Shown here: positions 6,819 through 13,121 of the stretch, one piece after another
Layout of the letters: each line of letters begins with the position of its first letter
How positions within the stretch are numbered: the first letter of the stretch is position 1
Source of the DNA: an uncultured archaeon
GTDB lineage: Archaea > Thermoproteota > Nitrososphaeria > Nitrososphaerales > Nitrosopumilaceae
Reading direction: 5' to 3'
NCBI GenBank assembly: GCA_937896495.1
Contig: CALBNQ010000239.1
Coordinates: 1-13,642 of the forward strand
Length of the DNA stretch: 13,642 nt
Position numbers and translations under genes: made by a program
Notes under the pieces: model-generated
Told to the model about the DNA's origin: nothing
Seen by the model: the letters and a program-made list of their open reading frames with translations, nothing else
The model's database searches: none

Positions 6819-7628
6819 GTGAGAAAACAATTCTATTTGATTATTCCCGCAGTTGGGATGTTGTTTGTTATGACAAATGCACTTTTTGGATACATGATTT
6901 TTGATGCAGCGTATGAACAAGATATTACAAAATATGCCATCTATGTTCATTTTTATCCCGACTGGAAAAGTTATCCTGGAAATATTTTATTTGAAATAAC
7001 AAATGTATGGTCAAATTCAAAAGATTCTACAAATATTCAAAACTTTTCAATGAAATCCCTAGATATTTCACCAACTAATGACTATAATTCAAATCAACTT
7101 CAAATGCAACATCAAAAGTCATTTGTCGAACTAAAACATGATTTTAGTGGTTGTACTGCAAATTGGAAGCCAATATCATATGTCTATGCAGTAGATTATC
7201 TTCGAAATTATATTGAATTTATCCAAGGAACAACACAAAGTGTTGACCCATATGTTCAGACTCTACCTAATTTAGAAAATGAAAATTATGGTTTATCTCA
7301 CCAAAATAAATTAGTTAAATCAGGGTATGTACAGTTTATTCCAATTTGTACAACTCAAGAAAATACAACTTATGAATATTCTATTTCATCAAATGATAAA
7401 GATGTAGGATTTGATGCATATTTTGTTCCATCAAAAAATGAATTAACAAATTATCTAGATGCAAATTCTTTTAAATTTTACACCCAAGAAGGATGTTCAG
7501 TTCAAAATCACAAAAAATTCAGTGGGGTATGTTCTGATGTGAATAAAGATTCAGGGTTGTTAATTATAATTCCTGATGAAATCAAATCATCATTAACTAC
7601 AATCAAAATAAATCTACATGAATTATAA
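6819..7628 (+). CDS. N-terminally anchored extracytoplasmic protein, unknown
   Basis: A 269-residue protein starting at GTG. Residues 5-28 (YLIIPAVGMLFVMTNALFGYMIF) form a single membrane helix after the basic MRKQ, so the remainder is predicted to face outside. The body looks beta-rich and contains four cysteines (112, 177, 226 and 238) that could form two disulfides, in keeping with an exported domain. The middle has many Asn and Gln residues. I see no catalytic motif, metal motif or known domain. It shares a divergent promoter region with the rhodanese, which raises but does not prove a common envelope role. It is convergent with the small membrane-protein gene that follows, 47 bp away. 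Confidence 0.7.
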   Translation: MRKQFYLIIPAVGMLFVMTNALFGYMIFDAAYEQDITKYAIYVHFYPDWKSYPGNILFEITNVWSNSKDSTNIQNFSMKSLDISPTNDYNSNQLQMQHQKSFVELKHDFSGCTANWKPISYVYAVDYLRNYIEFIQGTTQSVDPYVQTLPNLENENYGLSHQNKLVKSGYVQFIPICTTQENTTYEYSISSNDKDVGFDAYFVPSKNELTNYLDANSFKFYTQEGCSVQNHKKFSGVCSDVNKDSGLLIIIPDEIKSSLTTIKINLHEL

Positions 7629-7675
7629 TTCAATTTAAAATATTTTAAAGAAATGTTCTTCAAAATCATGTAAAA

Positions 7676-7984
7676 TTAATTTTTCAATTTTTGTAAAATG
7701 TAATAAACAATTACTATTGGAGGTAAAATGTAGATACTTGCACCTCCCATATAGTCCGAAATACCATATGTTTCAATATTATTTCCAAATGTAATATCAA
7801 AAGTTTCAGCAACATAATCATATCCAATTGCAATTGCAGAACCAATGACTCCAAGAATAATACAGTTTCTCCCTTTTTTAGGATCAGAATTTCTCAAAAT
7901 TAATAATGCTACAACACCTCCAATTATTGCAAAAAATGCAGGTAGTAAATAATACAAAACACTTTTTTTATTCTGAGATGGCAT
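7676..7984 (-). CDS. Small membrane protein, three predicted helices
   Basis: A 102-residue hydrophobic protein with predicted membrane helices at about 10-30, 41-58 and 80-98. The first helix and loop read LLPAFFAIIGGVVALLILRNSDPKK and then GRNCIILGVI. This two-helix motif (hydrophobic GG helix, DPKKxxNC loop, second helix) is one I have seen in small or C-terminal segments of many archaeal membrane proteins, including those of Nitrosopumilus. Its function is unknown. The loop between helices 2 and 3 is acidic and polar. The gene has a clear TATA box and no operon partner on its strand nearby. Confidence 0.68.
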   Translation of the reverse strand: MPSQNKKSVLYYLLPAFFAIIGGVVALLILRNSDPKKGRNCIILGVIGSAIAIGYDYVAETFDITFGNNIETYGISDYMGGASIYILPPIVIVYYILQKLKN

Positions 7985-8007
7985 GATGATAATAATTTTT
8001 GCATATT

Positions 8008-8019
8008 CATAAATATATT
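8008..8019 (-). promoter_or_regulatory. TATA box of the 7984 membrane-protein gene
   Basis: The minus strand reads AATATATTTATG, centred about 29 nt before the ATG. The 12-mer is identical to the core of the element before the secreted-protein gene at 1920. Confidence 0.5.
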
Positions 8020-8047
8020 AAAGTAAATGGGAGTGGTTTTTTACAAG

Positions 8048-8140
8048 TTATTCTTCAAATTCATCTTCGGATTCTTGTTCATCTGATTCCTCTATTGGAG
8101 AATCCAAAGTTTCAACTCTCCAAATCTTTTCATTACTCAT
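8048..8140 (-). CDS. Acidic 30-residue mini-protein
   Basis: ATG at 8138-8140 to TAA at 8048-8050 encodes 30 residues. The N-terminal half is mixed (SNEKIWRVETLDSP) and the C-terminal half is almost entirely Glu, Asp, Ser and Gln, ending DEFEE. It begins only 8 bp after the stop codon of the metallothionein-like gene and is on the same strand, so the two probably form one transcript. A polyacidic tail could bind cations or a basic partner. No family is recognised. The short length keeps this tentative, and the operon-like spacing is the main support. Confidence 0.5.
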   Translation of the reverse strand: MSNEKIWRVETLDSPIEESDEQESEDEFEE

Positions 8141-8148
8141 AACCGAAT

Positions 8149-8268
8149 TCACACCAAATCAGATTTTTCAGTATGATTTCCCCTCAAACAAGAATCACAA
8201 ACAGATGTCACTAAAAGAGCAGAGCCTTTACAATTACATTTTTCACACATACAACCAATATCATCCAT
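8149..8268 (-). CDS. Metallothionein-like cysteine-rich mini-protein, 39 aa
   Basis: ATG at 8266-8268 to TGA at 8149-8151 encodes 39 residues. Cysteines fall at 6, 8, 11, 13, 24 and 27, with His32. The cluster CMCEKCNC followed by CDSC and a His closely mirrors the zinc-finger part of bacterial metallothionein SmtA (CACEPCLC, then CSEAC and a His). The distance from the first Cys of the second cluster to that His is eight residues in both. The protein lacks the second half of SmtA, so it would be a minimal one- or two-metal version. The likely role is binding zinc or Cu(I), or acting as a small zinc-finger adaptor. It leads a two-gene unit with the acidic mini-protein. An imperfect palindrome lies 40 bp upstream. 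The resemblance is by eye and not a database match. Confidence 0.65.
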   Translation of the reverse strand: MDDIGCMCEKCNCKGSALLVTSVCDSCLRGNHTEKSDLV

Positions 8269-8307
8269 TATTGTTGAGCATTGTTATTTGACATGGTATA
8301 ATTCATT

Positions 8308-8332
8308 GTTGATTATCAATTGTGATAACAAC
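8308..8332. promoter_or_regulatory. Imperfect palindrome upstream of the mini-gene pair
   Basis: The sequence is GTTG-A-TTATCA-ATTG-TGATAA-CAAC: ten paired bases per arm with one bulged A and a 4-base centre. It lies 16 bp past the stop of the release-factor-like gene and just upstream of a TATA-like stretch (8297-8303) serving the gene at 8268. It could be a regulator operator for the metallothionein-like pair or an RNA hairpin at the end of the upstream gene's transcript. No long T-run follows on the minus strand, which favours an operator. Confidence 0.45.
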
Positions 8333-8348
8333 TTGTAAAGGTAAAAAA

Positions 8349-9407
8349 TTATCGAATTGGGTATCGTAGTATAGCTAAAACTGAATCATCGATTTCTAAT
8401 TTTTTGATAATTTTTGGAGCAGATACAAATTCAATTTTAGCTGATGTATTTTTTGCAATCTCCATCATGTTTAGAATATTTTTGAATTGTAAACTTGTAT
8501 GATAATTTACTGAAATAATCAAAGTATCAACTGCTCCAATTTTTAGTGCTTTTGTAATTACATTGTTTCTTTTAGCAGTTAATCCTTCTTTGACCAATTT
8601 TTCATATTTTTGAATAATTTCTGCAACATACCTTCTCCTATACTCATACAAATGATGAATAATTTTTTTATGAATCTCATTAATGGGTGTAGAAAACGAT
8701 AGAGTCTCTACAAATCTACATTTTTTTACAAGTTCTGAATCAAGTTCATCAAAAAATTCAGTTTTGGCAGGACCAATTCCACCCAATAATAATAGTTCAG
8801 AATTTTCATCCATTGTTTTTACCTTCTTTGCCACTTTTTTGTAAAATACATGGATTTTGGTTTGTCTTGCTCTAAGGAATCTGCCTTGACTTTGGCCACC
8901 TTTTCTATGTCTTCCTTGTAAATCGATTCGAAGTTTTGATTCTTGAACTATTTGGCTGCCATGAAATTTCTGAATTCTTGCAGTCTTTTGATCAAGGGTT
9001 ACCAATAATACATTATGATTAATTTTTAGAATATCTGAAAATGGTTTAAGATATGGTTTTTTACTTGCCATGTAGATGTATGGTAATTTTTTTGATGTTC
9101 CAATTTTTTTTATATTGACTTTACCATTTTGAATCCATCCAAAAATACATAGAGTTTTTGTAAACTTTCCTTCAGAAATTGGATTGTCTTTAAGTTGCTT
9201 TATTGTTTTTTCAATTTTCAATTCTATTTTCTCAAAAGATTCATTTCGTTTGGTCTCTTGGAGTAATGAGATGATTTTATCTCCTTTCCCATAAGGGTAG
9301 TACACTGAAATGCATGAAGAATTAATCTGTTTGACATCATAGAGGAATTGATTTAGAGAGAACCATTCAGAAGAAGAGATTTCAGAGATATGAGATGGTT
9401 TATCCAT
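8349..9407 (-). CDS. aRF1/eRF1-fold GGQ protein lacking NIKS
   Basis: A 352-residue paralogue of archaeal release factor aRF1. The N-domain (about 1-130) is degenerate: where aRF1 has the stop-codon-reading NIKS motif, this protein reads ETKRNESFEKIEL. The middle domain (about 131-265) carries GRHRKGGQSQGRF, with GGQ at 170-172 and the following RFLRAR helix as in aRF1, so peptidyl-tRNA hydrolysis is likely retained. The C-domain (about 275-352) ends in AILRYPI and has the LKIGAVDTLIIS strand of aRF1, but lacks the usual insertion, which explains the length (aRF1 is about 410). I infer a stop-codon-independent factor that releases nascent chains from stalled ribosomes, comparable to Vms1/ANKZF1-like or baeRF-type proteins. 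Pelota is excluded because it lacks GGQ. The exact subfamily is unresolved. It is probably transcribed alone. Confidence 0.85.
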   Translation of the reverse strand: MDKPSHISEISSSEWFSLNQFLYDVKQINSSCISVYYPYGKGDKIISLLQETKRNESFEKIELKIEKTIKQLKDNPISEGKFTKTLCIFGWIQNGKVNIKKIGTSKKLPYIYMASKKPYLKPFSDILKINHNVLLVTLDQKTARIQKFHGSQIVQESKLRIDLQGRHRKGGQSQGRFLRARQTKIHVFYKKVAKKVKTMDENSELLLLGGIGPAKTEFFDELDSELVKKCRFVETLSFSTPINEIHKKIIHHLYEYRRRYVAEIIQKYEKLVKEGLTAKRNNVITKALKIGAVDTLIISVNYHTSLQFKNILNMMEIAKNTSAKIEFVSAPKIIKKLEIDDSVLAILRYPIR

Positions 9408-9466
9408 GCAATTATGAATATCAGGACATACTTGAATTTTTCATTATACGTGAAAGGGATATGGAA

Positions 9467-9610
9467 TTATCTGTTCAAAATTACTTTATGGCAATCTACT
9501 TTCAATATAGAGCCACAATCAAGATAAATTCCAACAAAAACCACAACGGATATCACAATCCAAATTAGAAATTTCCATTTGAAGTTCAATTTTTTTAATT
9601 TATTCCACAT
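9467..9610 (-). CDS. Single-helix membrane mini-protein, 47 aa
   Basis: ATG at 9608-9610 to TAA at 9467-9469 encodes 47 residues. A basic N-terminus (MWNKLKKLNFKWK) is followed by one strongly hydrophobic helix (residues 14-29, FLIWIVISVVVFVGIY) and a short outer tail with DCGSILKVDCHK, giving two cysteines and a histidine after the membrane. By the positive-inside rule the tail faces outside. The Cys pair could form a disulfide or bind a metal. The coherent basic, hydrophobic, polar layout is what argues for a real gene. It is divergent from the 48-residue membrane gene at 9704 and they share a 93-bp spacer. Confidence 0.55.
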   Translation of the reverse strand: MWNKLKKLNFKWKFLIWIVISVVVFVGIYLDCGSILKVDCHKVILNR

Positions 9611-9663
9611 TATCTGATTGATTGTTCTACACCTACATGTAAAGGATTCAAAATTATCAGATT
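9609..9663. repeat. Paired 11-bp sites in the divergent spacer
   Basis: ATTATCTGATT (9609-9619) and ATTATCAGATT (9653-9663) differ only at the central base and start 44 bp apart, near four helical turns. They also contain ATCTGAT and ATCAGAT, which are reverse complements. The first overlaps the start of the 47-residue gene. The second lies about 40 bp before the ATG at 9704. A shared regulator site is possible but unproven. Confidence 0.35.
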
Positions 9664-9703
9664 AAATTAAACATAAATCAAAACATCATGAAAGAGATTC
9701 ATC

Positions 9704-9850
9704 ATGGGTAAAATACACATCATTATTGGAATAGTAATTGGAATAATGTTCTCAGTGGCATACCCTGAGATGGCTCAAAGTATCAATGATAGTATAATGC
9801 CTACAGTTCAAGTAGTCAGTGAGCGTATCGTAGGCTGGATTTTAGGATAA
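9704..9850 (+). CDS. Single-helix membrane mini-protein, 48 aa
   Basis: ATG at 9704 to TAA at 9848-9850 encodes 48 residues. After MGKIH comes a hydrophobic helix (IIIGIVIGIMFSVAY, residues 6-20), then a polar stretch (PEMAQSINDSIMPTVQ) and an amphipathic C-terminus ending ERIVGWILG. It could be a signal-anchored peptide or, if cleaved near residue 24, a short secreted peptide. A TATA-like AT-rich stretch lies at 9661-9680. No family is recognised. Support rests on the complete, well-layered composition and the lack of another gene in this stretch. Confidence 0.55.
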   Translation: MGKIHIIIGIVIGIMFSVAYPEMAQSINDSIMPTVQVVSERIVGWILG

Positions 9851-9935
9851 TTATTAAAAAAAGAATTCAAATTTAGTAAAAGATCAACTTTTTTCCTCTT
9901 GCCTCTTTTTGCAAGTAATTTATGAAAATACAAAG

Positions 9936-10028
9936 ATGAGTTTCATTAACATGAACAAAATTCAGAAAAGAGTCATTGAGTTTCAAATCAAACGACTAAG
10001 AAGTGAATTAGCAAATTTTGAGGAATAA
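9936..10028 (+). CDS. Possible 30-residue basic helical mini-protein
   Basis: ATG at 9936 to TAA at 10026-10028 encodes 30 residues: MSFINMNKIQKRVIEF followed by QIKRLRSELANFEE. The whole chain is predicted to be one charged amphipathic helix with heptad-like hydrophobic spacing. A second in-frame ATG at 9951 would give 25 residues. The stop codon lies in the loop of a hairpin followed by a T-run, so the transcript end is tightly coupled to the gene end. The same transcript might be a small non-coding RNA instead. Confidence 0.45.
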   Translation: MSFINMNKIQKRVIEFQIKRLRSELANFEE

Positions 10029-10045
10029 AGTTCCTCATTTTTTAT
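10020..10045 (+). terminator. Hairpin plus T-run terminator
   Basis: GAGGAA (10020-10025), a 5-base loop TAAAG, then TTCCTC (10031-10036) make a perfect 6-bp stem. It is followed at once by ATTTTTTATT. This has the form of an intrinsic terminator and ends the transcript of the 9936 ORF, and perhaps also that of the 9704 gene. Confidence 0.5.
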
Positions 10046-10098
10046 TATTTTGAAAATAAGTTCATCATTCCATTAATTCATTAAAATAGAAAAAGCAA

Positions 10099-10287
10099 TT
10101 ACACAGTTAATAATTGCGATTTGAATTGTTCAGCTGTTCTTTGAAATCCACAATCAATACATAATTGCCAACTTCTATCTCTTAGAATTTTTATTACAGG
10201 ATCATATTTTGTTGCAATCATCCTTCCTCCACATTTAGAACATTTGACAGGAATTTTGATTCCATCAATGGTGTTAAAATATTCCAC
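10099..10287 (-). CDS. Small zinc-ribbon protein, 62 aa
   Basis: A 62-residue protein with two CxxC knuckles: C16-SK-C19 followed by GGRM, and C43-ID-C46 followed by GFQR. Spacing and the Gly after each knuckle match a zinc ribbon, which would hold one structural Zn2+. Such small ribbons act in nucleic-acid or protein binding, but the partner cannot be read from the sequence. The start is GTG at 10287. The in-frame codons upstream hold no ATG before a TAA, and the next Met (residue 23) would remove the first knuckle, so GTG is well supported. It follows amrS on the same strand after 175 bp that contain a possible terminator, so it is probably independent. Confidence 0.75.
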   Translation of the reverse strand: MEYFNTIDGIKIPVKCSKCGGRMIATKYDPVIKILRDRSWQLCIDCGFQRTAEQFKSQLLTV

Positions 10288-10357
10288 AGTATATTTTTTT
10301 GTTAAATCGATTTAAGATACCAGTATACATTGAAACACACTGAATTCAAAAAATTTA

Positions 10358-10388
10358 AAAACATTCAACAAAAAATGTTTTGTTTTTT
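10358..10388. terminator. Possible bidirectional hairpin terminator after amrS
   Basis: AAAACATT (10358-10365) and AATGTTTT (10374-10381) form a perfect 8-bp stem with an 8-base loop. T-rich runs lie on both sides: GTTTTTT on the + strand and TTTAAATTTTTT on the - strand. It is about 80 nt past the amrS stop and could end that transcript. AT-rich stems are weak, so this is tentative. Confidence 0.3.
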
Positions 10389-10462
10389 CATACATAGTAA
10401 AAATAATTTAAAAAAATCACATAATGAATTTTCAAAGATTTCTATACAAATAATATAAAAAA

Positions 10463-11536
10463 CTAAGATACAAATTGAAAACGATCTTCTTTATACCCTT
10501 TTTGTAATTCTCCCATTATCGGAATAGGATTACTACAAAACAAACAGCAATTGTTTTTATCAAGATTCCATTCTTTAATATTAAATCCATATCGATTTAC
10601 GACAATTTTTTTACATTCAGAACAATAGGTGTGTTCCCATTTATGTCCAGGAACATTTCCCAAATAGACATATTCCAAACCTACATTTTTGGCAATTTTA
10701 TAATGTTTTTCCAATGTTTCAATCGGGGTACTAGGATAGTCCATCATTTTATAATCAGGATGGAATCTCAAGAAATGAATTGGCATTTCAGGCCCAAATT
10801 TATCATAGATAAATTTAGAAAGTTTTTTGGCATATTCCAAATTATCTCCTACTTTGGGTACAATCAGATCAGTTATTTCGATATGGATTTTTGTGTTATC
10901 TCGCATATTCAACAATGTGTCAAAAATTGGCTGTGGATCAGGAACACCAATAAATTTTCTCGTAAATTCAGGCTCTGCACTACCTTTGAAATCAATAGTA
11001 ATTCCATCTAAAAATTCATTCATCATAGATACTGATTCAGGTGTATCATACCCATTTGACACAAATACGTTAAACAATCCTTTTTTTCTTGCAATTACTC
11101 CACAATCACGTGCAAATTCAATGAAAATTGAGGGTTCATTGTATGTGTAAGCAATTCCATGTGCGCCATATTGAATTGCAGTATTAACAACATCGTCAGG
11201 AGACATGTTAATTCCTTCAACTTTACGTCGTTGACTAATCTCAGAATTTTGACAATATCTACAAAGCCAATTACATCCAGTTGTAGCAATAGAGTAAACT
11301 TTACTTCCAGGAAAATAATGAATCAAAGGTTTTTTTTCAATCGGATCAACATGACCAGAAATTACTTTTCCATACACATACAATTGTAATTTACCATCCT
11401 CGTTTCCCCGTATTCCACATAATCCAATTTGGTTTTTCTTAACTTCACAATATCTTGCACATGCAGTACATCTAACTTTATCATCAGATAATTTTTCATA
11501 AAGGATTGCTTCTTTTCCAGGAGGGTCTATCAACAT
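10463..11536 (-). CDS. amrS: AmmeMemoRadiSam system radical SAM enzyme AmrS
   Basis: A 357-residue radical SAM enzyme. The [4Fe-4S] motif CxxxCxxC is C88-NWL-C92-RY-C95, and the adjoining GIAYTYNEPSIFIE (127-140) is typical of the AmrS/PflA-like group. The N-terminal extension has C23, C26, C30 and C40 (TACARYCEVKKNQIGLCGIRGN), a conserved family feature that could bind a second cluster or zinc. The C-terminus has a zinc-ribbon-like set, C305/C308 and C331/C334. The enzyme should cleave S-adenosylmethionine to a 5'-deoxyadenosyl radical; its substrate has not, to my knowledge, been settled. Its divergent neighbours are AMMECR1 and Memo, the two other parts of the system, which makes the assignment firm. 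Start codons of amrS and amrA are separated by only 25 bp. Confidence 0.95.
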   Translation of the reverse strand: MLIDPPGKEAILYEKLSDDKVRCTACARYCEVKKNQIGLCGIRGNEDGKLQLYVYGKVISGHVDPIEKKPLIHYFPGSKVYSIATTGCNWLCRYCQNSEISQRRKVEGINMSPDDVVNTAIQYGAHGIAYTYNEPSIFIEFARDCGVIARKKGLFNVFVSNGYDTPESVSMMNEFLDGITIDFKGSAEPEFTRKFIGVPDPQPIFDTLLNMRDNTKIHIEITDLIVPKVGDNLEYAKKLSKFIYDKFGPEMPIHFLRFHPDYKMMDYPSTPIETLEKHYKIAKNVGLEYVYLGNVPGHKWEHTYCSECKKIVVNRYGFNIKEWNLDKNNCCLFCSNPIPIMGELQKGYKEDRFQFVS

Positions 11537-11561
11537 CTTTTATTATGATTTAAAATATTTA
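11537..11561. promoter_or_regulatory. 25-bp shared divergent promoter of amrS and amrA
   Basis: The spacer is almost pure A/T and includes ATTTAAAATATTTAA. TATA boxes for leaderless transcripts in both directions must overlap here or extend into the opposite gene's first codons. Simultaneous full assembly of both initiation complexes looks sterically difficult, so the two directions may compete. Confidence 0.5.
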
Positions 11562-12203
11562 ATGTGTATGGATAGATTCCAAAAAATTTCTGATAAAGAT
11601 GGTGAATCATTGGTAAAAATGGCAAGAAAAACTGTACATGACAGATTAAAAAATAATTTAAAAAGTAATGATGTTGAATTTGATTTGAAATTTAATTTTA
11701 ATTCAGGGGTATTTGTAACAATCAACAAAAATAATTCTCTAAGAGGTTGTATTGGTTTTCCACTACCATTCAAAAAACTATCTGAAGGATTAATTGATGC
11801 TGCAGTTTCTGCTGCAATAAATGATACACGATTTTCCCCATTAACCATTGAGGAATTAAATCAAGTTGTTTTTGAAGTAACAATACTTTCTAATCCAGAA
11901 GAAATCAAGGTGAATAATTCAAACGAATATCTATCAATCATCAAAATTGGTAGAGATGGATTAATAGTTGAGAATTCTGGTTTTTCTGGATTACTTTTAC
12001 CACAAGTTCCTAAAGAATACGGGTGGAATGTTGAAGAATTTTTGTCATTTACGTGTGAAAAGGCAGGATTAAATCCAAATTCATGGAAAGAATCCTCAAC
12101 TAAAATTTCAAAGTTTGAAGGGGTCATATTCAAAGAAAAATCTCCAAATGGAGAAATAATTAGAGAATCAACTAAGGATGTTTTAACAAATAATTCATCA
12201 TGA
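11562..12203 (+). CDS. amrA: AMMECR1-domain protein AmrA
   Basis: A 213-residue AMMECR1-family protein, close to the usual archaeal length. The family signature LRGCIG is at 60-65, followed by LIDAAVSAAINDTRFSPLT, and the second conserved block GLLLPQVPKEYGWNVEEFL spans 143-161, ahead of the conserved Cys165. Archaeal AMMECR1 structures show a two-subdomain fold. The biochemical role is not established, though the invariant Cys in LRGCIG suggests catalysis or substrate transfer. The gene overlaps amrB by ATGA, so the two are translationally coupled, and it is divergent from amrS. The start may be ATG 11562 or the in-frame ATG 11568; the latter leaves 31 bp to the amrS start. The human homologue is known for the AMME contiguous gene syndrome. 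Confidence 0.94.
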   Translation: MCMDRFQKISDKDGESLVKMARKTVHDRLKNNLKSNDVEFDLKFNFNSGVFVTINKNNSLRGCIGFPLPFKKLSEGLIDAAVSAAINDTRFSPLTIEELNQVVFEVTILSNPEEIKVNNSNEYLSIIKIGRDGLIVENSGFSGLLLPQVPKEYGWNVEEFLSFTCEKAGLNPNSWKESSTKISKFEGVIFKEKSPNGEIIRESTKDVLTNNSS

Positions 12204-13039
12204 AAATTATGATTAGAGAACCAGTTGTTTCAGGACAATTCTATCCTGAGAATAAAAAAGATTTAGAAAAAATGATTCAAGATTGTATTGTTCATAAATT
12301 TGGTCCAAAAAATCAAATTAAAAATTCTAATGAAAAAATTTACGGAGTCATATCCCCTCATGCAGGTTATGAGTATTCAGGTCCTACGGCTTGTCATTCA
12401 TTTTGTTCTGTGGCATCACAAAATCCTGAATTAATAATCATTGTAGGGCCAAATCATTATGGAATTGGTCAAAATGTGGCCACGATGAGTAATATATCCT
12501 GGAAGACACCATTAGGTACTGTTTTAGTTAATTCAAAATATTCTGAAGAGATTTCCAATACTTCAAAATTCATCAAAATTGATAATTATTCACATTCAAG
12601 AGATCATAGTTTAGAAGTACAAATTCCAATGTTACAACATTTATTTTCAGAAAAATTTCAGATAGTTCCAATAATTTTACTTGAACAAAATTTAGAGACT
12701 GCAATAGATGTGGGAAATGCAATATCTAAAATTGCAAAAAAGAAAAATACACTAATCATAGGGTCATCTGATTTTACACATTATGAAGAAAATTCTTTTG
12801 CATATCTTCAAGATGAGGCATTGATTGAACCAATTCTAAAGATGAATGTAGAAAAATTTTATCAAGTGTTATATGAAAAAAGAGTTACTGCATGCGGTTT
12901 TGGAGCCATTGCATCTACTATGATTGCATGTAAAAATTTAGGTGCAACACGAGGTGAACTCCTCAGTTATACAACAAGTGGAGATATTTCAGGAGATAAA
13001 GACTCTGTAGTAGGTTATGGTGCAATAAAATTTGTGTAA
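12200..13039 (+). CDS. amrB: Memo-family protein AmrB
   Basis: A 279-residue Memo protein, related in fold to class III extradiol dioxygenases such as LigB. All metal-site ligands known from human MEMO1 appear conserved: His54 (SPHAGYEYSG), His86 (VGPNHYG), Asp191 and His194 (SSDFTHYE) and Cys232 (VTACGFGA). The family therefore probably binds Fe or Cu here too, and a redox role has been proposed for MEMO1. His136 in RDHSLEVQIP is another typical conserved residue. The start overlaps the amrA stop (ATGA), with a second in-frame ATG three codons later. Together with AmrA and AmrS it forms the AmmeMemoRadiSam set, whose shared substrate is undefined. It carries no signal peptide, so action is cytoplasmic. 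Confidence 0.94.
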   Translation: MKIMIREPVVSGQFYPENKKDLEKMIQDCIVHKFGPKNQIKNSNEKIYGVISPHAGYEYSGPTACHSFCSVASQNPELIIIVGPNHYGIGQNVATMSNISWKTPLGTVLVNSKYSEEISNTSKFIKIDNYSHSRDHSLEVQIPMLQHLFSEKFQIVPIILLEQNLETAIDVGNAISKIAKKKNTLIIGSSDFTHYEENSFAYLQDEALIEPILKMNVEKFYQVLYEKRVTACGFGAIASTMIACKNLGATRGELLSYTTSGDISGDKDSVVGYGAIKFV

Positions 13040-13121
13040 ATTTTAAAAAAATTCGTTACAATATCGAAACTAATAATCCTCAAAAATCAAAAATACTCAA
13101 ACAAATAACAAATAATGTATC

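Noticed and set aside
8269..8294. An 8-codon ORF (MSNNNAQQ) just before the metallothionein-like gene
   Set aside because: Too short to support. It ends right before the ATG at 8268 and is most simply part of the untranslated leader or promoter.
10631..11389. Several + strand ORFs of 76-126 codons and a - strand ORF of 64 codons
   Set aside because: All lie inside amrS, which is a clear full-length family member, and none has a recognisable motif.
11543..12133. Two - strand ORFs of 90-101 codons
   Set aside because: They are antisense to amrA, whose conserved blocks are all present.
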